Positions 37,364 through 45,440 of a DNA stretch of 64,000 bases are shown here, piece by piece. The DNA is taken from assembly GCF_014647755.1 (NCBI RefSeq), contig NZ_BMPU01000001.1, forward strand, positions 744,001 to 808,000. Direction: 5' to 3'. The notes beneath the pieces are model-generated. The model was not told where the DNA came from. It saw only the letters and a list, made by a program, of their open reading frames with translations, and ran no database searches. The translations under genes and the position numbers were made by a program. Source of the DNA: Porphyromonas pasteri (GTDB taxonomy: Bacteria > Bacteroidota > Bacteroidia > Bacteroidales > Porphyromonadaceae). Position 1 is the first letter of the stretch; each line of letters begins with the position of its first letter.

Positions 37364-38365
37364 ATGAGCTTCCTCACACAAGACAAGCTGACGATCGTAG
37401 GTGCCGCTGGCATGATCGGCTCGAACATGGCCCAGACTGCAGCCATGATGTCTCTCACCCCCAACATCTGTCTCTATGACCCCTTCCCCACTGGCCTCGA
37501 AGGGGTAGCCGAAGAGATCCGCCACTGTGGCTTCGAAGGGCTCAACCTGACCTTCACCTCTGATATCAAGGAGGCACTCACTGGCGCTAAGTACATCGTA
37601 TCCTCGGGTGGTGCTCCCCGTAAGGACGGCATGACTCGCGAAGACCTCCTCAAGGGTAACGCCGAGATCGCCGCTCAGCTCGGTAAGGACATCAAGGCTT
37701 ACTGCCCCGATGTTCGTCACGTCGTCATCATCTTCAACCCTGCTGACATCACGGGTCTCGTGACGCTGATCCACTCTGGTCTCCGTCCCGAGCAGGTCAC
37801 CACACTCGCTGCTCTTGACTCTACGCGTCTGCAGAGTGAGCTGGCTAAGCACTTCGGTGTAGCTCAGAGCGAAGTCGTCGGTGCACGCACCTACGGCGGT
37901 CACGGCGAAGCTATGGCTGTCTTCTCCAGCGGTGCTACTGTCGCTGGCGAGCCTCTCTCCTCGCTCATCGGTAGCGCCAAGCTCTCCACCGAAACGTGGG
38001 AAGACATCAAGCAGCGCGTCACCAAGGGTGGTGCCAACATCATCAAGCTCCGTGGTCGCTCTTCCTTCCAGAGCCCTGCATACGTCTCTATCGAGATGAT
38101 CCGTGCTGCTATGGGTGGTGCTCCCTTCCGCTGGCCTGCTGGCTGCTACGTGAACATCCCAGGTCTCGACCACGTCGTCATGGGTATGGAGACCGTCATC
38201 GATAAGGATGGTGTACACTACAGCCACGAGATCAAGGGTAGCGAAGAGGAAAAGGCTGCTCTCAAGAAGAGCTACGAGCACCTCGTGAAGATGCGCGACG
38301 AAGTCATCTCTATGGGTGTCATCCCCGCAGTAGCTGACTGGAAGACCGTCAACCCTAACCTCTAA
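37364..38365 (+). CDS. mdh: Malate dehydrogenase
   Basis: Interconverts malate and oxaloacetate with NAD, here probably in the reductive branch toward succinate. The 333-residue protein has the Rossmann glycine motif VGAAGMIGSNMA near residues 12-23, substrate Arg regions in APRKDGMTREDLL near 85-97, FNPADITG near 126-133, and the catalytic His in GARTYGGHGEAM near 172-183. Codons are strongly biased to those of highly expressed genes. It has its own promoter and terminator. Confidence 0.93.
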   Translation: MSFLTQDKLTIVGAAGMIGSNMAQTAAMMSLTPNICLYDPFPTGLEGVAEEIRHCGFEGLNLTFTSDIKEALTGAKYIVSSGGAPRKDGMTREDLLKGNAEIAAQLGKDIKAYCPDVRHVVIIFNPADITGLVTLIHSGLRPEQVTTLAALDSTRLQSELAKHFGVAQSEVVGARTYGGHGEAMAVFSSGATVAGEPLSSLIGSAKLSTETWEDIKQRVTKGGANIIKLRGRSSFQSPAYVSIEMIRAAMGGAPFRWPAGCYVNIPGLDHVVMGMETVIDKDGVHYSHEIKGSEEEKAALKKSYEHLVKMRDEVISMGVIPAVADWKTVNPNL

Positions 38366-38412
38366 GTCGAAGCGCGCACGCCGCACACTCCGACTAACGG
38401 AATCTAAAGCGC

Positions 38413-38459
38413 AAGGCGACTACTACAGCTTCTCTCCTGAAGCATGTAGTAGTCGCCTT
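38413..38459 (+). terminator. Terminator after mdh
   Basis: Arms AAGGCGACTACTACA and TGTAGTAGTCGCCTT (15 bp), then CTCTTTTG. The tail also forms part of the region just before the next gene. Confidence 0.88.
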
Positions 38460-38474
38460 CTCTTTTGCCTTACC

Positions 38475-39542
38475 ATGAAGCATCGCTACACAGCCTTATT
38501 TTCCCTTGCCTTTCTCCTCCTCACGCTACACATTTCCTCGCCCCAGCTATGGGCGCAGAGGAAGGTGCTGCGTGTGATGAGCTACAACGTGGAGAACTTC
38601 TTTGATACCGAAGATGATCCCACCCACGACGATGACAGCTTCCTTCCCACTGGAGAGCACCACTGGACACATGCACGCTACCAGACGAAGATCCAGCATA
38701 TCGCTGAGGTCATCAGTGCCGTCGGGGGAGAAGCCTTCCCCGACCTCATCGCCCTCATGGAGGTAGAGAATGCCACTGTGCTCAGCGACCTCCTCCACCG
38801 CACTGTCCTCGGGGAGAAGGCAGGCTACCGCCATATCATCACGCACGGAGAGGATAAGCGCGGCATCAATGTAGCGCTCCTCTATTCCCCCGAGACCTTC
38901 CACCTCATCGCTTCCGAGGAGATCCCTATTCACTTCCCCTTTGATTCGCTGCGCCGAACGCGCTCCCTGCTTCGTGTCACGGGCGAGGTCCCCTCGGGCG
39001 ACACACTCCACGTCTTCGTCTGTCACCTCCCTTCGCGCCGTGGCGGAGCACTGACTTCAGCTCGCTACCGCAGCTACTGCTGCACGCGCCTTCGAGAGCA
39101 GGTCGATAGCTTGATGGCGCAAGGCGGAGAAAGGACACACTGCCTACTCCTCGGTGACTTCAACGGCGATCCCGAAGAAGCCTCTACCCACGAAGCCCTA
39201 CGCAGTCGCCCCTATACAGCAGATATGGCAGCGCAAGACCTCCCACCCGAGAGCCTTCTCGCCCTCCTTCATCGGAAGACAAAGCAAGAGCCACCAGGTA
39301 GCTACTGCTATCAGGGCGTATGGTCTCAGCTTGATCAAGCCCACCTCACCGCCTCACTCCTCCAGCAGCGGGGGCGCCTTCGCTATGTGGCAGAGAGTGC
39401 AGAGACCTTCTGCCGGCCGTTCTTCACGACGCAGCTCAGCGGGGGCGGCGCACCTGTACCTTGGCGCACCTACGGAGGCAACTTCTATCGGGGCGGGTAT
39501 AGCGATCACTTCCCCATCCGCCTACTCCTTGAGTACGAGTAA
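38475..39542 (+). CDS. Secreted endonuclease/exonuclease/phosphatase-family protein
   Basis: A 355-residue EEP-superfamily phosphoesterase with a signal peptide (cleavage after LWA, about residue 27) and no lipobox, so likely periplasmic or secreted. Motifs: MSYNVENFFDTEDDP near 35-49, metal ligand Glu in IALMEVENATVL, VFVCHLPSRRGG near 177-188, LLLGDFNGDPEE near 224-235 and the terminal SDHFPIRLLLEYE. It could act on nucleic acid or on other phosphoesters; the substrate cannot be read from the sequence. The ATG is 16 bases past the mdh terminator, so its promoter is unclear. Confidence 0.87.
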   Translation: MKHRYTALFSLAFLLLTLHISSPQLWAQRKVLRVMSYNVENFFDTEDDPTHDDDSFLPTGEHHWTHARYQTKIQHIAEVISAVGGEAFPDLIALMEVENATVLSDLLHRTVLGEKAGYRHIITHGEDKRGINVALLYSPETFHLIASEEIPIHFPFDSLRRTRSLLRVTGEVPSGDTLHVFVCHLPSRRGGALTSARYRSYCCTRLREQVDSLMAQGGERTHCLLLGDFNGDPEEASTHEALRSRPYTADMAAQDLPPESLLALLHRKTKQEPPGSYCYQGVWSQLDQAHLTASLLQQRGRLRYVAESAETFCRPFFTTQLSGGGAPVPWRTYGGNFYRGGYSDHFPIRLLLEYE

Positions 39543-39568
39543 CAGAGGGAAGGCGAGGGGGAATAAGC

Positions 39569-39604
39569 AAAACGGCATTGCTTCACTTGAAGCAATGCCG
39601 TTTT
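39569..39604. terminator. Bidirectional terminator between the EEP gene and tRNA-Thr
   Basis: Perfect arms AAAACGGCATTGCTTC and GAAGCAATGCCGTTTT with a 4-base loop. It gives a U-tract on both strands, so it can end the + strand gene and the minus-strand tRNA. Confidence 0.9.
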
Positions 39605-39614
39605 CTATTTACTG

Positions 39615-39687
39615 AGCCGAAAGCCGGACTCGAACCGGCGACCTATTCATTACGAATGAATTGCTCTACCAACTGAGCTATTTCGGC
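39615..39687 (-). tRNA. tRNA-Thr(CGU)
   Basis: 73 nt on the minus strand: acceptor stem GCCGAAA with TTTCGGC, D-arm GCTCAGTTGGTAGAGC, anticodon stem ATTCA/TGAAT with loop TTCGTAA (anticodon CGU, bases 39654-39652), T-arm GCCGGTTCGAGTCCGGC. No CCA is encoded. Confidence 0.96.
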
Positions 39688-39721
39688 GCACTATCCTGAG
39701 GGGCGTCCCTCAAATGCGTTG

Positions 39722-39753
39722 CAAAGGTAGGGAATTATTTTAGATCTTCCAAA
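39722..39753 (-). promoter_or_regulatory. Promoter of tRNA-Thr (TTTG-N20-TACCTTTG)
   Basis: Minus strand TTTG at 39753-39750, 20-base spacer, TACCTTTG at 39729-39722. It overlaps the last codons of the upstream minus-strand gene, so the tRNA promoter sits partly within coding sequence. Confidence 0.75.
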
Positions 39754-40190
39754 AGTTCGTCCAAGAAACGATCCAGCTCTTCACCTACACCATCCAGCAG
39801 GGGGGGCTCGATCTTGATGAGGTCTTCATCCAGGAAGAGGAGGTCCTCGATGACGGAGAAGTCGGGGCGGATGAGCTCAATGGAGAAGGGACGTGCGAAG
39901 CAGGGACGATCCCAGAAGCCCTTTTGCTCGAGGCGTGTCACCAGCTCGCGGAGCGTCTCGATAGCGACCTCTGAGGGCTCGCTCTCTGTACCCGTCTCTG
40001 CCCAAGCGAAGACGGAGACGTGGCTGATCTCCTTATCCTCGTCATCATAGAGATGTAGCGTGCCCGTAGCACAATCGGCTAAGAGAAAGAGATCGGTGAG
40101 AGGGCGACTGATGATCGGCGACTCTTCGCTGACCAAGGAGAGGAAGTGCTTTCTCAGGAGCTGTAGCTCACGCTCGTTGCTTTGCGACAT
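39735..40190 (-). CDS. Conserved-looking hypothetical protein, 151 residues
   Basis: I do not recognise the family. The start is placed at 40190 (MSQSNERELQLLRKHF); an upstream ATG at 40280 would add 30 residues of low-complexity translation. The product is acidic (ending EELDRFLDELLEDLK), without signal peptide or transmembrane segment, and contains repeated hydrophobic strands such as PLTDLFLLADCATGTLHLYDD and HVSVFAWAE. A TACCTTTG box on the minus strand (40257-40250) is 60 bases upstream. Probably a cytoplasmic protein of unknown role. Confidence 0.65.
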   Translation of the reverse strand: MSQSNERELQLLRKHFLSLVSEESPIISRPLTDLFLLADCATGTLHLYDDEDKEISHVSVFAWAETGTESEPSEVAIETLRELVTRLEQKGFWDRPCFARPFSIELIRPDFSVIEDLLFLDEDLIKIEPPLLDGVGEELDRFLDELLEDLK

Positions 40191-40450
40191 AATGCTTCGT
40201 GTTCGATTAGGAGAGGGTCCGCACTGCGGAAGCCCCCTCGTATTAATCACAAAGGTAAGCAGGAATCTCCATTCCCCCACATGCCACGCCCGTGCGCGCT
40301 GTGCTTTTCTCTCTCCAGCCTCTCACAAGGGCGCTATGAAGCTGCGCCCTGAGCGCACTAATACCGCCTTTATCAGAAGCTCCATAACAAGAGATAGCCC
40401 ACACAAATAGAGGGATCTTCCCCACCCTCCTACAAGGATAGAACTACTGT

Positions 40451-40548
40451 CCTCTATAGCCCCATGGGCGAACCTATATTGGTCACTGAGTGAACCACTA
40501 TTGGTCCACACACGAAGCAATAGTGGTCGAAGCGCGGACCAATAGTGG
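40451..40548. repeat. Phased palindrome array, left flank of composite C (5 units)
   Basis: Units begin at 40451, 40473, 40495, 40517 and 40539, all 22 bp apart: CCTCTATAGC, CCTATATTGG, CCACTATTGG, GCAATAGTGG and CCAATAGTGG. Spacers are 12 bases. The spacer TCACTGAGTGAA forms a second dyad. The array meets core copy C about 10 bases after its last unit. Confidence 0.8.
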
Positions 40549-40559
40549 TTTTTCCGCAT

Positions 40560-40721
40560 CTACGCACGTAGTCTTAAAGGCCAGGCACGTCAGTCCAAAT
40601 ATCCACGTACGTAGATATTAGAGCCACGTACGTAGCCCAAACTTATTTGCCACTCGTCCACAACTTTTATCCCTACGCGGAGCAACAACCTAATATAGGT
40701 CACTTCACAAAGCTATATAGG
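40560..40721 (+). repeat. Dispersed composite repeat core, copy C (3' part) plus two array units
   Basis: Holds only the last ~140 bases of the core: TACGCACGTAGTCTTAAAGG, two CACGTACGTAG palindromes, CCACAACTTTTATC and the GGAGCAACAACCTAATATAGG end. Array units follow at 40690 and 40712, 22 bp apart. The next feature is the -7 box of the first tandem lipoprotein gene at 40730. Confidence 0.85.
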
Positions 40722-40729
40722 AATTTCCT

Positions 40730-40737
40730 TAGCTTTG
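40730..40737 (+). promoter_or_regulatory. -7 box (TAGCTTTG) four bases from the ATG of tandem lipoprotein 1
   Basis: CCTTAGCTTTG ends four bases before the ATG. The same arrangement with a preceding TTTCC tract recurs before all five copies (boxes at 41622, 42477, 43352 and 44226), which predicts leaderless or nearly leaderless mRNAs. No consistent -33 element is seen. Confidence 0.65.
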
Positions 40738-40741
40738 CACC

Positions 40742-41506
40742 ATGAACAAGATCACAACAGCCCTCCTTGGGCTACTCCTCATGATACTCGGCAGCTCCTG
40801 CCACTCCACCCAAGCGGTCAGCGAAAGCGACTACGACCTCATCGCTATCCTCAGCTTTGATCCGACAGTCGACTCAACAGCACAGCCAAAGTATCTTATC
40901 AAGAATCTCGATGGCACACCCTTCGACACGCTGGATATGAATGCCGAGTATAACTTCTTCAATGACGGCAGCCCAAAGCTCAGTGGAAAGATTGTATTCT
41001 TCTTCTCTGATCAGGGTTGCTACCACTTCTTCTGCAAGAAGCCCGAGGAGGGGAAGCCCTTACAGATCCTCATCGGTGATGAATGGAAGACGATCGAGCC
41101 TACCCCACAGATCAAGGTAGATAGTACCCGCCACTTCTTCACAAAAGAATTAGTCTTCTTCCCAATTGTAGACTACGGGCAGGAGCTACCTATAGCCTTC
41201 TATCCTACCCCCAAGGAAGACCCAGCCAAGCGCATCACCCTGAAGCAAGACAAGCTCAACGATGCAAAGGTGTTCTTCATACGCGATATCCAAGGCGAGT
41301 GGATGAAGCTCCAGCTATGCGTCGACCTCTCAACCAACGACCTCTTTCTGGAGCCAGATAGCGCATCTTACGATTGTCAATATGAAGACTGGGACCAGCT
41401 CAGCAAGGTGAGCAAGGATAATCCTACCTACTGGATCCGCTGGCGTGATGGGAGCAAGGTCCTGATCCCACAGGACTACCTGGAGTACAGAGACGTCGAA
41501 TGCTAA
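40742..41506 (+). CDS. Tandem lipoprotein family, copy 1
   Basis: A 254-residue predicted lipoprotein (MNKITTALLGLLLMILGSSC). The family is not one I recognise. Features shared by all five copies are a Cys-rich-free acidic N-terminus, a YDLIAIL/YDFIA strand, LKN-DGT-type turn, FFCKKPEEGKPLQILIGDEW near residues 98-117, a PKxDPAKxITLxQD stretch, IQGEWMKLQLC, and YWIRWRDGSKVL near the end. Beta-rich and without catalytic motifs. This copy is the most divergent together with copy 2. It starts at the end of repeat composite C and has its own terminator. Confidence 0.75.
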   Translation: MNKITTALLGLLLMILGSSCHSTQAVSESDYDLIAILSFDPTVDSTAQPKYLIKNLDGTPFDTLDMNAEYNFFNDGSPKLSGKIVFFFSDQGCYHFFCKKPEEGKPLQILIGDEWKTIEPTPQIKVDSTRHFFTKELVFFPIVDYGQELPIAFYPTPKEDPAKRITLKQDKLNDAKVFFIRDIQGEWMKLQLCVDLSTNDLFLEPDSASYDCQYEDWDQLSKVSKDNPTYWIRWRDGSKVLIPQDYLEYRDVEC

Positions 41507-41530
41507 GCATAAAGCATATCCCTTATGTCC

Positions 41531-41575
41531 GCAAGTCTTCCCCATCCCGCAGCTGTGAGATGGGGAAGACTTGCT
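41531..41575 (+). terminator. Terminator after tandem lipoprotein 1
   Basis: Arms GCAAGTCTTCCCCATC and GATGGGGAAGACTTGC, then TTTATAG. Confidence 0.85.
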
Positions 41576-41633
41576 TTATAGGCTATGGGAATGCTTTCAA
41601 TATGGGGCAAGCGTTTTTCCTTAGCTTTGCGCT

Positions 41634-42365
41634 ATGAAGAAGCTCACGACAGCCCTCCTTGGGCTACTCATCCTTTTCAGCTCCTCCTGCCGCCTCATCA
41701 AGCCAAGCAAAGACATGGGCTACGACTTCGTCGCCACGCTTTTCAATGGCAAGGTGGAAGCCGATGGCATGCACTATCTCATCAAGAACCTTGACGGCAC
41801 GATCTACAATAGCAATGTAGTCCTTGTAGACGGTGGTCCCAGTGTAGACTCTGTCCTCGGCGAGAAAATATTTGTCTTCTACTGGGCAAATGAGGCCTAC
41901 GGCTTCTTCTGCAAGAAGCCCCAAAAGGGGAAGCCCCTCCAGATCCTTGTCGGAGACGAGTGGAAGCTCCTAAACCATACCGAGTCCGTCCGTGTCGATA
42001 GCACCGTCAAGTTCTTCCAGCGCTACATGTATAGCCCGAAGATAGAGAAGGGGCAGGAATCGCGTCTGGTCAACGTCTACCTCGTCCCACGAGAAGACCC
42101 ATCACAGCAGTTTGAGATACGACAAGATAGCTCTGAGATCAAGCACTTCTTCATACGCGAGATCCGTGGTGAATGGATGAAGCTCCAGCTATGTATCGAC
42201 TACAGCTCCTACTTTACCCACTATGTCGGCGAGATCGGGTTAGAGAGTTGGGAAGAAATATCCCAGCGCAGCTCAACCTATCCGACCTACTGGATCCGAT
42301 GGAGGCAGGGGACGAAGCTACTCACGCCACTCTCGGACTTCTACGACAAGTACGCCTATTGGTAG
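41634..42365 (+). CDS. Tandem lipoprotein family, copy 2
   Basis: A 243-residue lipoprotein (MKKLTTALLGLLILFSSSC). Shared blocks are LIKNLDGTIYNS, YGFFCKKPQKGKPLQILVGDEW, IRGEWMKLQLCIDYSS and PTYWIRWRQGTKLLTP. The -7 box TAGCTTTG (41622-41629) ends four bases before the ATG. No clear terminator follows; the gap to copy 3 is 123 bases. Confidence 0.75.
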   Translation: MKKLTTALLGLLILFSSSCRLIKPSKDMGYDFVATLFNGKVEADGMHYLIKNLDGTIYNSNVVLVDGGPSVDSVLGEKIFVFYWANEAYGFFCKKPQKGKPLQILVGDEWKLLNHTESVRVDSTVKFFQRYMYSPKIEKGQESRLVNVYLVPREDPSQQFEIRQDSSEIKHFFIREIRGEWMKLQLCIDYSSYFTHYVGEIGLESWEEISQRSSTYPTYWIRWRQGTKLLTPLSDFYDKYAYW

Positions 42366-42488
42366 GATAGCTCAACCGCTATGAAGCTCCCCCTTGCGGT
42401 ACTAAGCAGGCTACCTCGTCGCGCTTTCGAAAGGCACTGATAGGGCGGAGCTACGAGTGAACCATGGGTTTTTCCTTAGTTTTGTAGC

Positions 42489-43238
42489 ATGAATAAGATT
42501 ACGACTGCCCTGCTTGGGCTCCTTACACTCCTGTGTGTATCCTGCCGCTCTACGAAACAAGAGCAAAGCAATGACAGTGGCTATGACTTCATCGCCTCAC
42601 TCTTTCATCCCTCGGAAACCGATACCACCAGCATATTCTACGTCCTCAAAAATCCTGATGGCACGGTCTATTGCAATATCGGCTACTCCTACGAAGAGGG
42701 CTTCTACGAAAAGGGCTTCAGCGACTCGCTGCTCTCCGAAAAGATCTTCATCTACTTCCCCGATAACGGGATCTATGGCTTCTTCTGCAAGAAGCCCGAG
42801 GAGGGGAAGCCTATCGAGGTACGAGTAGGCAATGAATGGAAGATCCTTGAGCGCACCCCCAGCATTCACGTTGATAGCACGTCGAAGTACCTGCAGGACT
42901 ATATGTTCTCTCCCTTGGGTCTACAAAACGAGCCCTTTGACATCGACTTCTATCCCAGCCCGAAGGCCGACCCAGCAAAGAAGATCACCCTCATGCAAGA
43001 CAGCGTCGGCATGAAGGACTTCTTCGTGCGTGAGATCCAAGGCGAGTGGATGAAGATCCAAGAGTGCATCGACTACGGCCCACTCTATGCCGAAGATGCT
43101 ATCGTCGATGAAGAGGGCTGGGAGAAGATCTCCAAGCTCAGCGAAAAGAATCCCATCTACTGGATTCGCTGGAGAAAGGGAGACAAGATCCTCACACCCC
43201 AGACGGAGTTCTACTTCAAGTACGGCTGCAGCATATAG
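42489..43238 (+). CDS. Tandem lipoprotein family, copy 3
   Basis: A 249-residue lipoprotein (lipobox LLCVSC). Nearly identical to copy 4, apart from a five-residue insertion (around YEEGFYEKGFSDS, residues 76-88), a few substitutions and a two-residue longer C-terminus. The insertion is a 15-base direct repeat (GAAGAGGGCTTCTAC / GAAAAGGGCTTCAGC), as expected from slippage. The TAGTTTTG box at 42477-42484 ends four bases before the ATG. Confidence 0.75.
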   Translation: MNKITTALLGLLTLLCVSCRSTKQEQSNDSGYDFIASLFHPSETDTTSIFYVLKNPDGTVYCNIGYSYEEGFYEKGFSDSLLSEKIFIYFPDNGIYGFFCKKPEEGKPIEVRVGNEWKILERTPSIHVDSTSKYLQDYMFSPLGLQNEPFDIDFYPSPKADPAKKITLMQDSVGMKDFFVREIQGEWMKIQECIDYGPLYAEDAIVDEEGWEKISKLSEKNPIYWIRWRKGDKILTPQTEFYFKYGCSI

Positions 43239-43259
43239 CTAACACATCAACACAAAAGC

Positions 43260-43299
43260 AAGGCTTCCCTATCCCTCAACGACGAGGCGGGGAAGCCTT
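43260..43299 (+). terminator. Terminator after tandem lipoprotein 3
   Basis: Arms AAGGCTTCCC and GGGAAGCCTT around a partly paired loop, then CCTTATTT. Homologous to the hairpin after copy 4. Confidence 0.75.
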
Positions 43300-43363
43300 C
43301 CTTATTTAGTTCCTCCCTCTACGAGATGATAGTGTGGTAGAGCTTTTTCCTTAGATTTGCAGC

Positions 43364-44092
43364 ATGAATAAGATTACGACGGCCCTGCTTGGGCTCCTTA
43401 CACTCCTGTGTGTATCCTGCCGCTCTACGAAGCAAGAGCAAAGCAATGACAGTGGCTATGACTTCATCGCCTCTCTCTTTCACCCCTCGGAAACCGATAC
43501 CACCAGCATATTCTATACCCTCAAAAATCCTGATGGCACGGTCTATTGCAATATCGGCTACTCCGACGAGGAGGGCTTCAGCGACTCGCTACTCTCCGAA
43601 AAGATCTTCATCTACTTCCCCGATAGCGAGATCTATGCCTTCTTCTGCAAGAAGCCTGAGGAGGGGAAGCCTATCGAGGTACGAGTAGGCAATGAGTGGA
43701 AGATCCTTGAGCGCGCCCCCAGCATTCACGTTGATAGCACGTCGAAGTACCTGCAGGACTATATGTTCTCTCCCTTGGGTCTACAAAACGAGCCCTTTGA
43801 CATCGACTTCTATCCCAGCCCGAAGGCCGACCCAGCAAAGAAGATCACCCTCATGCAAGACAGCGTCGGCATGAAGGACTTCTTCGTGCGTGAGATCCAA
43901 GGCGAGTGGATGAAGATCCAAGAGTGCATTGACTACGGCCCACTCTATGCCGAAGATGCTATCGTCGATGAAGAGGGCTGGGAGAAGATCTCCAAGCTCA
44001 GCGAAAAGAATCCTATCTACTGGATTCGCTGGAGAAAGGGAGACAAGATCCTCACACCACAGACGGAGTTCTACTTCAAGTACGGCTGCTAA
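43364..44092 (+). CDS. Tandem lipoprotein family, copy 4
   Basis: A 242-residue lipoprotein almost identical to copy 3, 875 bases downstream, pointing to recent duplication or gene conversion. Its upstream sequence (about 50 bases through the TAGATTTG box at 43352-43359) is nearly the same as that of copy 5 rather than copy 3. The box ends four bases before the ATG. Ends YFKYGC with its own terminator. Confidence 0.75.
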   Translation: MNKITTALLGLLTLLCVSCRSTKQEQSNDSGYDFIASLFHPSETDTTSIFYTLKNPDGTVYCNIGYSDEEGFSDSLLSEKIFIYFPDSEIYAFFCKKPEEGKPIEVRVGNEWKILERAPSIHVDSTSKYLQDYMFSPLGLQNEPFDIDFYPSPKADPAKKITLMQDSVGMKDFFVREIQGEWMKIQECIDYGPLYAEDAIVDEEGWEKISKLSEKNPIYWIRWRKGDKILTPQTEFYFKYGC

Positions 44093-44135
44093 GCGTAGCG
44101 CTAAAAGCAGCTCACCTCACACGAGTCATAAAGCA

Positions 44136-44172
44136 AGGCTTCCCCACCCTCGACCACGAGGCGGGGAAGCCT
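44136..44172 (+). terminator. Terminator after tandem lipoprotein 4
   Basis: Arms AGGCTTCCCC and GGGGAAGCCT, then ACCTTATT. Confidence 0.75.
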
Positions 44173-44237
44173 ACCTTATTCAGTTCCTCCCTCTACGAGA
44201 TGATAGTGTGGTAGAGCTTTTTCCTTAGATTTGCCAC

Positions 44238-44990
44238 ATGAATAAGATTACGACGACCCTACTATTGGGGCTTCTTACACTCCTGTATATATCCTGTAGC
44301 TCTACGAAGCAAGAGCAAAGCAATAGTCAACAGACTATGAATGAGGATGACGGCTACACATTCGTCGCTACGCTCTTCTGCTCCACGGATGGCCCCAACA
44401 GTAGCCCCGCACACTACTACCTCAAGAATGCTGACGGCACCCTCTACATGGATATCCATAACGAGGAAAACGACCTTTCGCGCGATCCCCTACTCGATGG
44501 TAAGATCTTCGTCTACTATTGGAATGGGCTGAGCTACGCCTTCTTCTGCAAGAGACCAGAGGCGGGCAAGCCTATCGAAGTACGCGTCGGAGATGAATGG
44601 AAGACCCTCGAGAGTAGTGCCCATATCCAGATCGACAGCACGGGGAAGTTCCTCCAGCAATATTATACGTACGTGCCGAGAGGAGAGGAAGGCGAACGTC
44701 TCCCTTTGGACTTCTACCCCAGCCCGAAGGCTGACCCAGCAAAGAAGATCACCCTCATACAAGACAGTTTCGGGAGAGGATTCTTCATCCGCGATGTCCA
44801 GGGCGAATGGATGAAGATACAGGGTATAGACTACAATGCACTCCCCGACAGCGAAGAGGTCATCGAAGAGGAAGAATGGGCGAAGGTCTCTAAGGCCTCC
44901 GAAAGCAATCCCATCTACTGGGTTCGCTGGAGAGAGGGTCGTAAGATACTTATCTACATTAGTGAGTTCGTCTACAAATACAGTGTATAG
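44238..44990 (+). CDS. Tandem lipoprotein family, copy 5
   Basis: A 250-residue lipoprotein (lipobox LLYISC). It keeps the FFCKRPEAGKPIEVRVGDEW, DPAKKITLIQDS, VQGEWMKIQG and PIYWVRWREGRKIL blocks but differs in the N-terminal 80 residues, where it has an acidic insert (NEDDGYTFVATLF). The TAGATTTG box at 44226-44233 ends four bases before the ATG. No terminator is seen before the next gene, 63 bases on. Confidence 0.75.
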   Translation: MNKITTTLLLGLLTLLYISCSSTKQEQSNSQQTMNEDDGYTFVATLFCSTDGPNSSPAHYYLKNADGTLYMDIHNEENDLSRDPLLDGKIFVYYWNGLSYAFFCKRPEAGKPIEVRVGDEWKTLESSAHIQIDSTGKFLQQYYTYVPRGEEGERLPLDFYPSPKADPAKKITLIQDSFGRGFFIRDVQGEWMKIQGIDYNALPDSEEVIEEEEWAKVSKASESNPIYWVRWREGRKILIYISEFVYKYSV

Positions 44991-45053
44991 TCAAGAAATA
45001 ATCTTACCTTTACACTGTTCATACATATATTAATCTCTAATCGAACAAGGATT

Positions 45054-45305
45054 ATGTCTAAGTGCTCAAATGGAAACTTCTTCCTCGGTGTGCTCATCGG
45101 CGCAGCCGCAGGGGCAGCCGCAGCTTACTTCTCTGACCGTCGTAAGCGCGAAGCTTTCTCGGATAACTTCTCCAGCAGCGTAGAGCGCGCTCGCGACAGC
45201 ATCGTCGAAGGGTACTACGAAGCGAAGGACCGCTATAATCGCTACCGCAACAAGCTCACCGAAGAGACTAACGATCTGCTCGATGAGATTGAAGACAACG
45301 ATTAG
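45054..45305 (+). CDS. YtxH-like small membrane protein
   Basis: An 83-residue protein with one glycine/alanine-rich transmembrane segment (NFFLGVLIGAAAGAAAAYFS, residues 8-27) followed by DRRKREAF and an amphipathic acidic helix. This is the YtxH/GvpP-type layout. It lies upstream of a holin-like gene, a pairing common in Bacteroidota, and both may act in envelope stress. TACCTTTA at 45006-45013 is a possible -7 box. A hairpin follows it. Confidence 0.78.
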   Translation: MSKCSNGNFFLGVLIGAAAGAAAAYFSDRRKREAFSDNFSSSVERARDSIVEGYYEAKDRYNRYRNKLTEETNDLLDEIEDND

Positions 45306-45335
45306 TCTTCGCACGCGAAGTCAGTCCTAAAAGGC

Positions 45336-45399
45336 CGAGGCGAATACACGAGAGCAGCGCTCCCCACAGGGAGGTCTGTAGCTCCGTGTATTCGCCTCG
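45336..45399 (+). terminator. Terminator after the YtxH-like gene
   Basis: Arms CGAGGCGAATACAC and GTGTATTCGCCTCG around a long loop, then CTTTCTTC. The large loop may hold a second small stem. Confidence 0.7.
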
Positions 45400-45440
45400 C
45401 TTTCTTCTCCCTCCATATATTCTAAGTATACATAGCGCAT

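Noticed and set aside
37196-38386. 396-residue minus-strand frame across mdh
   Set aside because: It is a shadow of the highly expressed mdh gene, caused by its biased codons; no family features.
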